A DNA stretch of 64,000 nt, from NCBI GenBank assembly GCA_004431415.1, contig QPMI01000521.1, positions 1 through 64,000 of the forward strand, given 5' to 3'. Of the stretch, positions 30,101 through 42,761 are shown in pieces; the stretch's first letter is position 1; each line of letters starts with the position of its first letter. Source of the DNA: Cyanophora paradoxa. Its lineage: Eukaryota; Glaucocystophyceae; Cyanophorales; Cyanophoraceae. The notes under the pieces were generated by a model. It did not search any database. It was not told the DNA's origin and was given only the letters and a program-made list of their open reading frames with translations. Both the position numbers and the translations under genes were made by a program.

Positions 30101-32416
30101 AGCGAGCTCGCGCTCCTCTACAACGACCGCAGGCGCGCATCCCGCGCACATGTACAGCGCTCCGGCGGCGGGGCTGACGTTCGGGGGCGGGGCGCAGCGT
30201 GCTGGAGAATAACTCGCTGACGTGGTCCTTCTCGCTGCTGCGCGACCCCGACAAAAACTTCCTCTCCCACCTCGGCCGCGAGCGCGTGCGCCGCCCCGGC
30301 GCCGGCTGCGAAACGCCGCGAAAGACAGACTCCGTCCTCGCTAACGCCAACCGACGCGCGCGGGGCAGCGGATGGAGTTCCGGCGGCTCGTGATCGACAT
30401 GGTCCTCGCCACGGACATGGCCAAGCACTTCAAGGTGCGGCCGCGCCGGCGCCGACGAAGCCGCCTGCGCCCATCCGCCTCTGCCTGACTGCGCGCGCGT
30501 CCGATCGCGATCGCAGCGAGTCGGCGAGTTCAAGGTGCGGCCCCCGCACTCGCTCGCGAGAGCTCAGGCGGCCGCGTCCCCCGAGTCCGTATCGTAAACG
30601 TAACCGAGGCCACAGGCCAAAGTGCTGGCGAGCTCTCTTGGGCCGATCGCGACTGGAGGCGGGCCGCAGGGCTCACGCGTGCACCATGTCGCGTGCGTGG
30701 CTTTACTCGCAAATAAAATCGCGATTAGTTGTCGCACTGCGGCATTTAATTTTAACATTGATTGTATATGTAATCCTCTTTTCCGTTAGCGTGGAGGCCG
30801 CGGAGCCTGGCTCCGTGTGTCTGCCCGAGGGCCCCTTCGCCCCGGAGGACCGCACCCTCTTCCTCGCCATGGCCCTCAAGGTACCCCCCCTTTCCCCCCC
30901 CCCCCGCCCTTCCCGCTGCCCCCGCCCAGCCTCGAGCTCGTTTCATTTGTGTTTCAACCGCCTGCAAAGATTTCGGGCGCGCTTTCTTCCTCGCCGCTGA
31001 CCTTGCGGCAGGTGGCGGACATCAGCAACGCCGCCCGCCCGCTCCCGCAGCACGTGCGCCGCCCCGCGCCGAGCCCGCCCCGCCGCCTCCGCCGGCTGAG
31101 GCGGCTTCGTGGTGCGCGCGGGGCAGGCGGAGTGGTGCGCGCGCGTGAACGAGGAGTTCTACAGGCAGGGCGACGAGGAGCGGCGCATCGGGCTCCCCGT
31201 CAGCCAGTTCTGCGACCGCACCGCCGGCTCCCCCGCCACCACCACCGTCCGCCCCCGCCCCCCGCCCCCCGTCGCCCGCCCTCGAGCCCGCGGCGCCGGC
31301 CGAGCCTCTCGTGCCGCCCCGTCGCAGGCCGGCTTTGCCTCCTTCATTGCCGTACCCCTCTTCCAGGCGTGGGCCTCCCGCTTCCCCGTCGCCCACCCCC
31401 TCGTCGAGGTCCGCCGCTTCGATTGGGCCCGCGGTAGCCCTCGCACGCTCGTGTTCAAGCCCGCATGCGCAGCGCGCGCAGGCGAACCTCGCGCACTGGC
31501 GCGCGATGGTGTCGCCCCACCAGCCGGTCCCGAGCCGGGCCCGCACCCCCCCCCGCCCGGCCCCCGCCCCGCCCCGGCGGCTGCAGCCGCCTCGCCGGCG
31601 GCTTTAGCTTCGGCCGGCCGCGGCCGCGGCGCAGCGTGGCCGTCCCCTTTGCGCCCCTCCCGATCCGGATCCCTCCTCTGCCCCCTCCAGGACCCTCCGG
31701 CATCCCCCCCGCCCTTCAAGATCGGCGAGAGCGCCGGCGCCGGAGTCGGTGCCGGCATCGCGTTCTCCCTCTCTCGTTCGCTGGGAATCGACCTGGAGTG
31801 CCTGGGGGGGCCCTTGGCCATGGGCTCCGCGGCCGAATTCGAGTTCGCCCGCCGCCGGCAGTCGGGCTCCAGCGGGTGCGGCCGCGACCGGCTGCCGCTC
31901 GGGTCCGAGTCCGACTCCGATCGCGAGCCCGGGCCGTCGATCGCGAGCCGCCGCGCGTCGACCTCGGACGCCCACCGCGAGCGCCGCCAACCGCACGCGG
32001 CGCGGCCGCGCTCGAGTTCGCGGCCGGCGCACGCGGGGCGGCCGCGGCCGCGGTCGACCTCGCACGGAGGCTCGGGTCTGCCGTTCGCGATCGGGCACGC
32101 GCCCTCGCCTTCGCCCTCGTCGGGGAGCGAGCTCGAGCTCGACGAAGCGGCCGCCAATGCCGCAGCGCCGGCGCCGATATCGATGGCGCCGCGGCGCCCC
32201 TCGCGATCGCGGCGCTCGAGCATCGCGGAGGCCGTGCAAGAGGCGCTCGCCCGAGCCTCGAGCTCGGGCTCCCTCGGCGCCGGCGCCGGCTACAAGCCGC
32301 TGCTGCAGCGCTCGGGGCCGTCGGCGGCGCCCGCGGCGGGGCCGGGGGAGCTCACGCGGAGCGGACAGGCGGCGGAGCGGCTTCTCTCGCGATCGAGCTC
32401 GCATTGCAAGCTGTGA
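27123..32416 (+). CDS. Membrane-anchored class I cyclic-nucleotide phosphodiesterase (multi-exon)
   Basis: Intron-rich host gene; the 5' exon is not resolved. Early exons encode several hydrophobic helices (ALLAIALW; ALAMPSCLLVAVAAGSLL; VLAVNGVGVALGAALALALV), so the enzyme is probably membrane-bound. Catalytic exons include 29640-29678 (YHTATHAADVLQ), 29796-29867 (ALVFLIDCGGIREHISPTDM), 29934-29977 (VSAIVHDVGHSGRS), 30079-30132 and 30198 on (VLENNSLTWSFSLL). Later exons give FRRLVIDMVLATDMAKHF, VADISNAARP and NEEFYRQGDEERR. The HD-type metal ligands H, HD and D are all visible, so it should hydrolyse cAMP and/or cGMP. The Ser/Arg-rich C-terminal tail ends at TGA 32414-32416. One donor after YNDR appears to be GC. 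Confidence 0.85.
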
Positions 32417-33329
32417 GCCAGTCGACGTCGCCCCATGAACAGCTGCAGCTGGCCCCTGTTCTAATTTTCGATTTCTGAATTTCTGATCCCGGGGAGTCCC
32501 ACTTAAACAGCTTGCCTTACGTATACTACGTATACTAAGTTATTCTCGAGCCGGTTGTAGACCGTCGGACTTTCAATTTCTCATAATTACAATCATGATC
32601 ATGATCAGTTCTGCCTTGAGCTTTCGCAAAAGTTTTAAAGCAGTTGTTTCAACAGCCGTATTTAATATTTAGTGTGTATTCCGATCGCGAGGTTCCGGCC
32701 CCACCCACAGCTGCAGTGACTTCCGAATAACGCGTGCCTCGGGAGCTTGCCGCAGTCTTCAGTCTTTATTACCTGTGATGTAGTTTAACGCAGTACAGAA
32801 ATTTCAACGATGCTTCGGCCTGATGTGCTCATACGCATGCGCAGTATTAGTGTTCCGGCAATTGCCTACAGGATCCCGGACACCGGCATGCGCAGCTTGT
32901 ACCTGGCAGCTTGTAAAAGAATTCAATCCGGAAAGCGGCGCCGGCATGCGCAGATAAATATAACGCCTCGTCTCGCGAATATTGCGCGAATTCGAATATT
33001 CGTATATCATATACCGATATCGTCTCGCAAATACTGCGCGAATTCGCGATCGAATATTCTTTTCGCGCCCGGCCCTTATTCCCTCGAACCTCAGGGTCTC
33101 GAAATTAATATTGTTTATCCAATGATTCATTCTCGAGGGGCCCTAAAGCTGGACCTAATCTGCAATTCAAATCTGGTACTGGTGCCGATTGATTAGCCGG
33201 AGATGACCGTCGGACATCTTCGCCCCCCGGGGCCCGGGCCCCCTTGGGGCTGCGACTGCGATTTTAAATCTCAGCCTGCAGCAGTTTGTCTGCAACCGCA
33301 TGCATATGAGCAGACAGCGTGCCTCATGA
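32417..33329. other. Intergenic region between phosphodiesterase and ARM/TPR copy A
   Basis: No gene seen. It is less GC-rich than its neighbours and holds the palindromic run ACGTATACTACGTATACTA near 32519-32540 and several repeats of CATGCGCAG and GCGCGAATTCG. It probably carries the 3' ends of two convergent host transcripts. Confidence 0.5.
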
Positions 33330-36300
33330 TCAGTCCTCGGGGCCGCTGGGGGCGGCGAGGAGGGCCCGGGCGCGGCGGAGGCGGCCGCGGGCCTTCTCGG
33401 CGAGGGCGGCCCCCCGGGGCCCGGGCCCCGCCGGCGCCGCCCCGGGCTCGAGCTCGCGCAGCGCCGCCGCCGCGTCCCGTTCCGCGTCCGCCGCCCGCGC
33501 CCGCCCTGCCCCGCCCCGCCTGAGGCCGGCCGGGCGGGGCCGGGCGGGGCGGGCACCGCCGAGGGCGAGGTTGCACTCGGCGCGGTTGCCGAGGGCCGCG
33601 GCGCGCGTGAGGCGCGCCTCCGCGGGGCAGAACCCGAGCACCGCGCCGTAGACCAGGGCCGCCAACTGCCGCCCGGCCGGAGCCCCTCAGATCACAGAGT
33701 TCGAATGCATAATAACGGACCACATAATCTTTGTCTGCGAAGTGCTTGTTGCCAACATTCTGCGACCCATTGAGAAAGGGGGAAGGAGTCTTATTCAACC
33801 TAAAAGCAGAGGCCGGGCCTTGCCTTGAGGTTCTCGGCCTGGCGGGCGGCGAGGGCGGCGAGCCCCGCCTCCAGCGGGGGGCATTCGGCGGGGAAGTGCC
33901 CCCGCAGGCGCGCGTGCGCCGTGAAGAGCGCTGCGGGGCCCCCGCGCGAACTTTCAAGCATATGGAGAATTAAAAAAGAATAAATAATCAAGCTGGAGCA
34001 CAGTGCAACAAAGCGGGCGTGAAAGTGGATGTGGTCTCGGCGACTTGCAATTGAACGTTCTGTTAACGTTAACGGTGTTTATGATCGCGCTGAGCAATAT
34101 GGAAATCGGAATGAAAGCGGAGTTCGAACCAGAACGTTGACGCCGTGGCCAGGGACGCTGCACATGCCCTCTTCGGGGTTGTCCAGCCCGAAGAGCGAGT
34201 AGCCGCCGTGAAACGGTCCGCTTCTCCCGCCCATGCAGACAGGCAGCAGCTGCGCGTGCATATATGCGGCGTTCTAAATGGCGATCGCTCTTTCAGAGCG
34301 CCGGGGCACCCTCTGGAGGAGCGGGGCGTGGGGCAGGACGGCGCGCGCGTGCTCCGGGAAGACGCAGAGGTCCGCCAGGCAGGCCCCCAGCTCGAGGCCC
34401 TCCTGCGTGTGCGCAGGGGCGAATATACTAGGGGCCCGGCCGCGATTCTCGCGCCGGGGGTGCAAGGGGGGAATCTGGATCGAATGAAAGAGTAGTAGTG
34501 GCACGAACATGCACGGGGCAGATGTAGATCGACCCCGGCCCAGCGCGCGCGGCAGGTTGAAGTAGTAAAGATAGAGACAGATTATATGTGATTGTAAAGA
34601 GTAGAAAAGGGCTGATAAGCAGACGCTGCGATCTACAGGAGACAGCTGATAAGCGAGGAAGCCGAAATCTACAGGAGACAGCTAGCTATAGGGAGAACTG
34701 GTTCCATGCAGAACCGCGGAAGGAATTCGAAGACCGGAATTAGAGAGAAGTTGGTTTCCAGGCTTCAAGTCGAGGAAAACTGGTCTTCGCTAGATCCGCG
34801 GAAGGAATTCGAAGATCGGAATGAGAGAGAAGTTGGTTTCCAGGCTTCAAGTCAAGGAAAACTGGTCTTCGCCCTCGAAAACCTTTTTTTGCATGGACGG
34901 CCGCAGCGACAAACACGTGTCGCTGCAACCGAATTTCGGCACATTTTTGTTGCAAACTGGACCTCGAAAACGGCCTCATAGAAAACTTTTGGCTGAAGCG
35001 AGGGAACGGGAAGCAAGGGGGGAAGACCTGCGGTCTTCTTTCCCCCCTTGCAATCTAAATCATATATCAATTGTATAATCATGATGTCGATCAATATATA
35101 TTGATCGGCGTCACCAGGGCCGGCCCGGCCGACTACCTACGGGGAGTTCGCCTCACCGGCCGGCCGCGGGCTCTTGCAATTAAATATTTCAATTGCAAAC
35201 TGAAATTTAAATATGCAATATTAATTGAATTGAGCGCACCCAAACACGGGACTGGAGAGCCTGTACCAAATCCTCGGACTTCGGCTCGTCCTCTTCAACA
35301 AGGCAGCAACTGCGGTCCGGGGCGAAGCCAACTTATATGAGCAGAATACACGCCTGGGCTTCACTCAACGTCCTCACTTCTTTGCTGCACTCAATGTCCA
35401 AGAGGATGTGCGCTGTCGCCGGTCCTCGTCAAAGTGGAAGACGACCCTGCGATCGATATCGCGACCACGCATAGGAGGGAATTCGAAGCCAAAAGGCGAT
35501 CGCAGAGGACGGCAAAGCACAATTTAATTATAGCGCTAGCGACGCTGGCAGAGGAAAAGCTGTAAATAAAATATCCGGACACGAGGAAAAAAGCACGATT
35601 CCGATCCGGATCCGGGCAATGTACAATGCGGGCGGGCCCGGATCCGGAGCCCTCGCGCGCGCACCACTCGAGGGCGCCGGCGAGGACGGCGACGGGCTCG
35701 CCCGGGGCGGCGAGGAACGCCGCCTGCGCCCCGCGCGCCGCCGCCAGCTCCGCCCCGTGCCCCTCGTGCCCCGCCGCCACCAGCCGAAGCCGGCCCCCGC
35801 GCGGGGACGCGGCCGCAGGAGGCCAAGGGGCGGCGGGAGCCTCGGGGGCGGCGGCGGCCGGGTCGCCGATCACGACGGGGGCGAAGAGGAGCTGGCGGAG
35901 GCAGGCGGAGGCGTAGAGGGGGGTACTGTCCTCGGGGTAGAGGCGGGGCACGGGGCGGGCGGCCGAGGCGAGGTGCAGGAGGGCGGGGACGAGGCCGGGG
36001 TGCCGGGCCAGCCGCAGGCGGAGCTCGCCGTGCGGCGCCGCCACCGTGCACAGCTGCGGCCGCGTCAGGGGCGGGCAGAGCAAATTTTAGAGGCCCGGCT
36101 CGGCCGAGAAATCGAATTTCAAAGGCAGAACGTTTGTCAAGAAGTGAGCGACGGATTTGTGGGTCAAAGCGGTGAAGCTGCAAGAATATGCATAAGAGAT
36201 CCCCGCAGTCAGCTTGATTCGCACGCACGTGCACGCACCGCGGGGCGTACGCCGATACTCGCTTTGGCGTTGGAAACATTTTGCACACCTCCGGCGCTGC

Positions 36301-37691
36301 GCGAATATTAATCCGAAAACCAAAGCCTACGCGAAATATTTCACGAATTAGAGCATGCGCACCTTCTCGAATTTCTTCGAGGAGGCGATCGGGCCCGATG
36401 CGGGCCTGCTCGAGGACCGCGTCCAGGAGCCCCGACGAGAAGAGGCGCTCGGAGAAGGCGAGCGACGTGCGCCGCAGGAGGACGATGGCCAAGTGGATCG
36501 CTTCGGAGCGGAGCTGCGGGAACGTGGCCGTGGGGGGGTAGAGCGGGGTGCGGCGTGAGTCGCGACTGGCATGCGAGCGCGCAAATGCAGGCCATATCAT
36601 GACATAAATAGATGAAGGAAATTAAATAAAAATAACATCGCCAAGTGCCAATTAGTATGATAAGATATCGATGCAGATATTGCGCGCGCGCGCGAGCCTT
36701 CGTCACTCCTTGCTTCATCGTGCGGGCCAGGCTCTCCACGATGTCCGTGTTCTCATGAATCTTGCAATTAGCGCGCGTTCATGATCAAAAGCATGAAATC
36801 GAATGTTTTTAATCGAAGTATACGTATACGTAGCTATATCAATAAATACTATGATACATGCGCATGCCATGATGCAAATCGAAATCGAAACCAAATTAAA
36901 GCGCACGGAATCCAGTTCGTCGCGAATGGGGTCATAAACATGCTCGTGATCACGAATGTAGGAGTGGAGGAACTCGCACGCCGCGGCGGCGACCACTGGC
37001 CTCTCGTACGCGCCGACGAGCTGGCGCGCGTCTGTGTAGGCACGCGCGAACGCACACGCGCGACGAACGCACCTCGGCAAGCAATGAAAGGGCCGCCTTG
37101 AAATCGTGCACATGCTCGGGCCGCCCGGGCCGCTGACGGCGCCGGCCGTCTATTTTGAAATCTTCGACGATTGCACGCGCCCATTTCTGATCATAAACGC
37201 GAAGGTCAATATAAATCATAATTATACCGAATTGAACGTGCATGCGCATGCACATAGTGCACGTGCTCAATCGAAGGCGCCGCTCTCGCGAGGTCTAGAG
37301 CTAACTGTAGAGCTAAATTAAATATTAATCTATACCGTCGGATAAATATTAATCTATACCGTCGGACATATTTCATCGCGGGCGCGCGGGTCGCGATCGG
37401 CGCCCGCGCTCCGATCGATTTTCGCGCACCAGCTTTTCGCGCCCGCGAGCGCTCTGATCGATTTTCGCGCATGCGCACCAGCTTCGTGGCGAGGCCACAC
37501 GAGGGAAGCGTCATGAGCTTCTCAGATGCGATCCTCACCCGCTCCTTGGGCGCGCATTTGGCGAAGCAGCGCAGGCAGCTGCAGCCACGCGCACAGCGCG
37601 CCGCGGCCGGCCCCGTCTCGCATCCTTCCGACTCCCCTTCGCTGTCGGTGTCCCAGTTGAGCTTCGCGCGCTCGGAAGGAGCGAGCGGCAT
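33330..37691 (-). CDS. ARM/TPR-type repeat protein, copy A (multi-exon)
   Basis: Host gene on the minus strand. A plausible start is MPLAPSERAKLNWDTDSEGE at 37691. Exons in order: LVGAYERPVVAAAACEFLHS; IHENTDIVESLARTMKQGVTK; TSLAFSERLFSSGLLDAVLE; a long exon PLTRPQLCTVAAPHGELRL... (35640-36080); ACLADLCVFPEHARAVLPHA; ALFTAHARLRGHFPAECPPL; NVGNKHFADKDYVVR; and a final exon ending at 33330. The middle looks like alpha-helical ARM-type repeats and the end (GNKHFADKDY, AAALGNRAECNLALG, AERDAAAALRELEPG) like TPRs, which bind other proteins. Function is unknown. Exon limits are approximate. It is paralogous to copy B on the other strand. Confidence 0.65.
34715..34872. repeat. Two direct repeats of about 75 bases inside copy A
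   Basis: GCGGAAGGAATTCGAAGA... at about 34717-34789 recurs at 34798-34872, with shared AGAGAGAAGTTGGTTTCCAG and AACTGGTCTTCGC. Just before, CTACAGGAGACAGCT also occurs twice (34633, 34669). This is non-coding, probably an intron of copy A, and the surrounding 34.5-35.4 kb has no exon I can recognise. Confidence 0.75.
37319..37366. repeat. Tandem duplication of TAAATATTAATCTATACCGTCGGA
   Basis: Two perfect adjacent copies of a 24-base unit in the 5' part of copy A. The word CCGTCGGA also appears elsewhere in host spacers. No function is apparent. Confidence 0.75.
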
Positions 37692-38084
37692 GGTTTTGGG
37701 GCGCGATCGCCGGGTACAGCAATTGTCAAATTTGAAAGCGTACCCCGCGGCCGGTCCGGAATCCGGATCCCGGAGTCCCGGACGATTCCGCCGAGCTCGA
37801 GCGCGCGACACACTCGTCGAGGACGCCGCCCTCCGCAACGTTAACGTAAACACGACTTGCGAAGCGCCGGGTGCGCGCGGGCTGCCCGCAGTCATGGGGG
37901 CGCGTCGCAGTCATGTTGACTGCAGTCATGGGGGCGCGTGCGCGCTCAGAAACTCTTGGAATGCGCTTGCCCGCACTTCAGTCGCTCGCCGAGGTGATAT
38001 CAACAATGCGAGCTCGAGCCGCGGCCGGCGCCGCGGGGGCCGGGGTGGTGATATCGCGATGCTTGACCATTCTTGCATGCGCAG

Positions 38085-41000
38085 CTTGCCGGCATGTACG
38101 AGCGGCCAGCAGTCGCTGCGAAGGCTTTGAAAACTCTGCAGGAGTACGTGCGCGATTTCGAATTGTACGAAGGCGAAGAAGGCGACGTCGACGGCTTTCC
38201 GAATGCCGTGCACCGCGGCGCCGCATATAATTACCCTGAACCGCATTGACCTCAAGCTTGCTTAGATCTACGAGAAAACGAAAATCCTGGAGAGCCTCGC
38301 TCGCGATCGCACGCTCAAGCACGGCGTGACGAAGGTTCGAATTCAATCCCCGCGCGCGCGCCTGCAGCGAATCGATATCGAAATTCGAATTCAAAGCTCC
38401 TTGTCGAATGATCGTCGCTGTGCTGCAGCTTCGCTTCGACGCGATTCACACCGCCGTCCCCCTTGTGCCGCGCACGTCGCTCGCGTTCTCCGAGCGCCTC
38501 TTCTCGTCGGGGCTCCTGGATGCTGTCCTCGAGCAGGCTCGCATCGGGCCCGATCGCCTCCTCGAAGAAATCAGAGAAGGTTCCTTGCATGTCAAAATCC
38601 TATCCGTGCCTTCAACAAGCGAGCGCACATTTCGATTTTTAAGTTCGGCCTCGCGCGCAGCGCCGGAGCAGTGCAGAATGTTTTCGAGCATCCCGCAGCG
38701 TGTGTCGGCGTACGCCCCACGGTGCTCGAGAATCAGTTTGGCCAGCCAGCCAGCTTAAACTTGAAATTAAAGTCCCGGCCGAGGCTTATTTTGCCCTCAC
38801 TCCCCCGCGCCGCAGCTGCGCCGCTATGATTCAAGTGTATCAATGCGACGTCCACTTTTGCAAAAAAAAAATGCGCCGCTATGATTCAAGAATCCGTTGG
38901 CCACTTCTTGACACACGTGCCTTCTGAATTTTCTCTGCTGAGCTCCTGCCCGCCCCTGACGCGGCCGCAGCTGTGCACGGTGGCGGCGCCGCACGGCGAG
39001 CTCCGCCTGCGGCTGGCCCGGCACCCCGGCCTCGTCCCCGCCCTCCTGCACCTCGCCTCGGCCACCCGCCCCGTGCCCCGCCTCTACCCCGAGGACAGTA
39101 CCCCCCTCTACGCCTCCGCCTGCCTCCGCCAGCTCCTCTTCGCCCCCGTCGTGATCGGCGACCCGGCCGCCGCCGCCCCCGAGGCTCCCGCCGCCCCTTG
39201 GCCTCCTGCGGCCGCGTCCCCGCGCGGGGGCCGGCTTCGGCTGGTGGCGGCGGGGCACGAGGGGCACGGGGCGGAGCTGGCGGCGGCGCGCGGGGCGCAG
39301 GCGGCGTTCCTCGCCGCCCCGGGCGAGCCCGTCGCCGTCCTCGCCGGCGCCCTCGAGTGGTGCGCGCGCGAGGGGCCCGAGTCCTTCGAATTCGATTTTC
39401 TGATCCGACGCGGGCCCCGCTCACGCTTCCGCCAGGATCATACTTGAGGAGGACTTGCACGAGCGCTCCGCCTGGTTCGGGGCCGCCTCCATGTGCGCGC
39501 TCGCGTGTGCCGGCGCCGCGTGTTTAATTTCGTATGCCATGCGTTCCGCCTGCACCTGGTCATGACCACGCCCATCGCCGGCGCTGCGGCAGGTGCTGCC
39601 TCCACAGTGCGGACGGGCCCGAACCCGGCTCGCTCGAGAACGCCGTGGAGGCCCGCGCAGAGGTGAACGCTCACCCTGGACGTCCCTTCCCTCCCGCCTC
39701 CCCCTCTCCCCCTCCCCCTCCCCTCGCCCGATCGCGACCTGCCGGCCCGCAGCAAACGCGCGAGCTCGCCGCGTGCCTGGCGGACCTCTGCGTCTTCGAG
39801 GAGCACGCGCGCGCCGTCCTGCCCCACGCCCCGCTCCTCCGGAGGGTGCGAAGCCCGCTTCCTGAATAATCGAACCCCAGGCTCAAGCTGTAGATTAAGA
39901 GAAGCGCCTCAGCTTTTCGCGGTCTGCGTGGGCGCGGATTCCGACCCGATCTTCGGGGGCTACGACGGCGAGTTCGACCCGGACTTCGGGGGCGTCCCCC
40001 ACTACAACTGGAAGGTGCCAGGCTGCGGTCGCTTGCACTTATATTTACAGGCGCCGATCACGCGAATTTTAATACATGCATGTGCTGAAGCCGCCCGCCC
40101 CCTACCCCGCCCCCCCCTCCCCCCCCCCCCTCTCCTCCTCCCCCCCCCTCTTCGCCTCGGGAGAGTCTGAGCTTCGGCCGGCAGCACGTCCGGGACGGCG
40201 CCGTCCCCCTCGTCTTCACGAACGCGCTCCTCCACTGTGCGCCCCGGTCCCTCTTTATCTGTCTGTGCCGAGGCGGCGCGGCCGATGGTGATCCTGGCGG
40301 CGGATCCGGCGCTGGCGGGCCGGGGCGCCCGGCCGCGCGCCTCTGGATCTAGATCTGCTGTGGGGCGGCGCCGCTGACCGCTGCGCGGGGGCCCCGCAGC
40401 GCTCTTCACGGCGCACGCGCGCCTGCGGGGGCACTTCCCCGCCGAATGCCCCCCGCTGGAGGCGGGGCTCGCCGCCCTCGCCGCCCGCCAGGCCGAGAAC
40501 CTCAAGGCAATTGCAAGCCCCGGCCTCTAGATCTGCTTCCAGATATCGATCTAACTATAATCTTTGAATTTCCCCGGGGGGCCCCTCTTCTTAATTAAAT
40601 CGTTTCCCCTTTCTTAATCAAATAGTTTCCGCTCTCTTTATTGATTCGTTTCTAGATCTAGATCTACTTCAAATTCCCCGGTTTTTATGGTTTATAATTA
40701 TTGAATCGTTTCTAAAGCGTTTCGCGCGCAGGGCATCGGCGACGAGCACTTCGCCGAGAAAGAATACGCGGTCCGCTCTAATTTGTCTTGCTCGCATCGC
40801 CCGGCCGGCAGGCCGGCAGTTCCGGCAGTTTGCCGCGTCCGGATCCGGATCCGGATCCTGATCCGAGGGGCGCCGGCCGGGCGGCAGTTGGCGGCCCTGG
40901 TCTACGGCGCGGTGCTCGGGTTCTGCCCCGCGGAGGCGCGCCTCACGCGCGCCGCGGCCCTCGGCAGCCGCGCCGAGTGCGCCCTCCTCCTCGGCGGTGC

Positions 41001-41227
41001 CCGCCCCGCCCCGCCCCGCCCCGCCCGGCCGGCCTCAGGCGGGCGGGGCAGGGCGGGCGCGGGCGGCGGACGCGGAACGGGACGCGGCGGCGGCGCTGCG
41101 CGAGCTCGAGCCCGGGGCGGGGGCGGCGGGGCCCGGGCCCCGGGGGGCCGCCCTCGCCGAGAAGGCCCGCGGCCGCCTCCGCCGCGCCCGGGCCCTCCTC
41201 GCCGCCCCCAGCGGCCCCGAGGACTGA
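38085..41227 (+). CDS. ARM/TPR-type repeat protein, copy B (multi-exon)
   Basis: Plus-strand paralogue of copy A with the same exon order: LAGMYERPAVAAKALKTLQEY; IYEKTKILESLARDRTLKHG; TSLAFSERLFSSGLLDAVLE; the long exon from about 38958; ELAACLADLCVFEEHARAVL; GGYDGEFDPDFGGVPHYNW; ALFTAHARLRGHFPAECPPL; GIGDEHFAEKEYAVR; and a last exon ending ARALLAAPSGPED at 41227. 5' exons are not resolved. With copy A it forms a head-to-head inverted duplication centred near 37.9 kb. Some exons are almost identical between copies and others clearly diverged, which suggests gene conversion. Function is unknown; TPRs suggest a protein-binding role. Confidence 0.65.
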
Positions 41228-41390
41228 TAGTGAGGCACGCTGTCTGCTCACTGCAAAGCTTGCAGCTTGTAAATATTTATAGATTGCATAGAACGACTTT
41301 GACTAATTGAATATATGAGTGCTGAGCTGAAGCTTGCAGTTGGGAGTTGAGGTGCCTGAAGCTTTAATTTCGCGTTTGGTCGCATGGTGC

Positions 41391-42761
41391 TTATATAATT
41401 GGCATCTGAGCCTGCTTGCCAGCTCGCTCCCCCGCCAAGACGCTGATCATGAGCACGATATAGATCGTGAAACGCTCTTCGAGAAGTTCTTCGCTTCGAA
41501 TCAAAACTAAGCTAATGGCGGATTCGAGAACAACTAGTACTAGTCCAGTTGGAGGCCTAGGGCCGTGCGAGGGGGGCCCGGGGTCGCCTAGCCCTGGTCC
41601 GCGGGGCCGGCGGTCGTCGTCCGCCGGCGTGCCGCGCCGCCGGCGGCCGCTGCGGCGCCGCGGGACCCGGACCGGCTGGGCCCCCCAGCTCGGGCTCCTC
41701 CCCCCCGACCCGGCTGGACCCGGGGCCAGCGACGCCCGCGGGGCCTGCCCGTCCCCCCCATCGGCCGCCTCCCCCGCCGCGCCCTCCTCCGGTACCCCGG
41801 ACATCTTGGGGGGGTTGAAGTGCCCGCAGCGGGGGCACTTGTACTCTGCGGGGTACCGCCCGAGTCGGACCGGGGGGGGGGGGAAGCGAGGGGGGTACGC
41901 GCACTGATGAAGGGGTACTCGCGGGGGAGGGCGAGCCCGTTGTGCGCGAAGCAGGCGCCGCAGATGAGGGCGTACCGCTGCTCGGGGCCGTCCGCCCCGT
42001 CCCCGACCACGCGGTCCACGATGCCCGACACGAGCCGGTCTCGCAGGCTCGGCCGCGGCATCGCCGGCCCGCCCGCCACTGCGGACGCGCGGCGCGTGAG
42101 CTGCCGGCGCGCGCTCGCCACGTCCTGCTGGAGGGCGCGCACGGGACTCGCGGGGCGCGGCCTCGGAGGCGCGCGGGACGGCGGCGGCCTCCTCCGGCGG
42201 CGGCGCCTGCTTCTCCTCCTCGTCGTACTTCTCGACGAGCTTCTGCAGCTCGCTGAAGCGCGTCCGCTCCTTCAGCTCCTCGATCTGAAGCGCGCGGCGT
42301 CGGGCGCGGCGCGGAGCGGCGCAGCGGGCGGACCTTGGCCTTCTGCTTGGTCTTCAGGTCGTCGAGCTTGGACTCCGCCTTGGCGTCGAGCTTGTCGTAG
42401 TACCAGTTGAGGCCGCGGTGCAGGAAGTACCACCTGCGCATGCGGGGCGGCGCGCGCGTCGTCGGCCGCTGGGCCGCACGGAGCTGTCAAGCGGGCCGGG
42501 CGAGGCGCACAGCACAGGGACGACCAGGATGGGGCCGTAGTGAAGAAGCCTCTGCCACCAGAAGGCACCCGGCTTTGCGATGGCGGCCACCGCGAGGACG
42601 ACGGCGTAGAGGCCGCCGGCGATCTGCCGCACGACGCGATTCCAGCGCTGCCGCTGAGCGATCAGAACCTGCCGACGGCGCTCCTGGTCCGAAATCTTCT
42701 TCTGCATCTTGTCGAGCGCCTTGGAGAATGTCTGCGCCTCCCGCTGCGAGCGCGTCAACAT
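41391..42761 (-). CDS. LNP: Lunapark-family ER-shaping protein (multi-exon)
   Basis: The start MLTRSQREAQTFSKALDKMQ at 42761 leads into a basic coiled coil (QERRRQVLIAQRQRW). Two hydrophobic segments follow (VVRQIAGGLYAVVLAVAAI and LLHYGPILVVPVL). The next exon gives WYFLHRGLNWYYDKLDAKAE, then a second coiled coil (KERTRFSELQKLVEKYDEE). A zinc ribbon comes last, with CGACFAHNGLALPREYPFI and, after an intron, YKCPRCGHFNPPKM. This is the Lunapark layout; the family stabilises three-way junctions of the ER. A frame change between KYDEEE and VRALQQDV (about 42130-42200) implies another short intron. The last exon (41391-41804) adds a disordered tail with a late hydrophobic stretch. Confidence 0.85.

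Noticed and set aside
37471-38130. Plus-strand 219-residue frame
   Set aside because: It is antisense to the likely first exon of ARM/TPR copy A and has only compositional openness.
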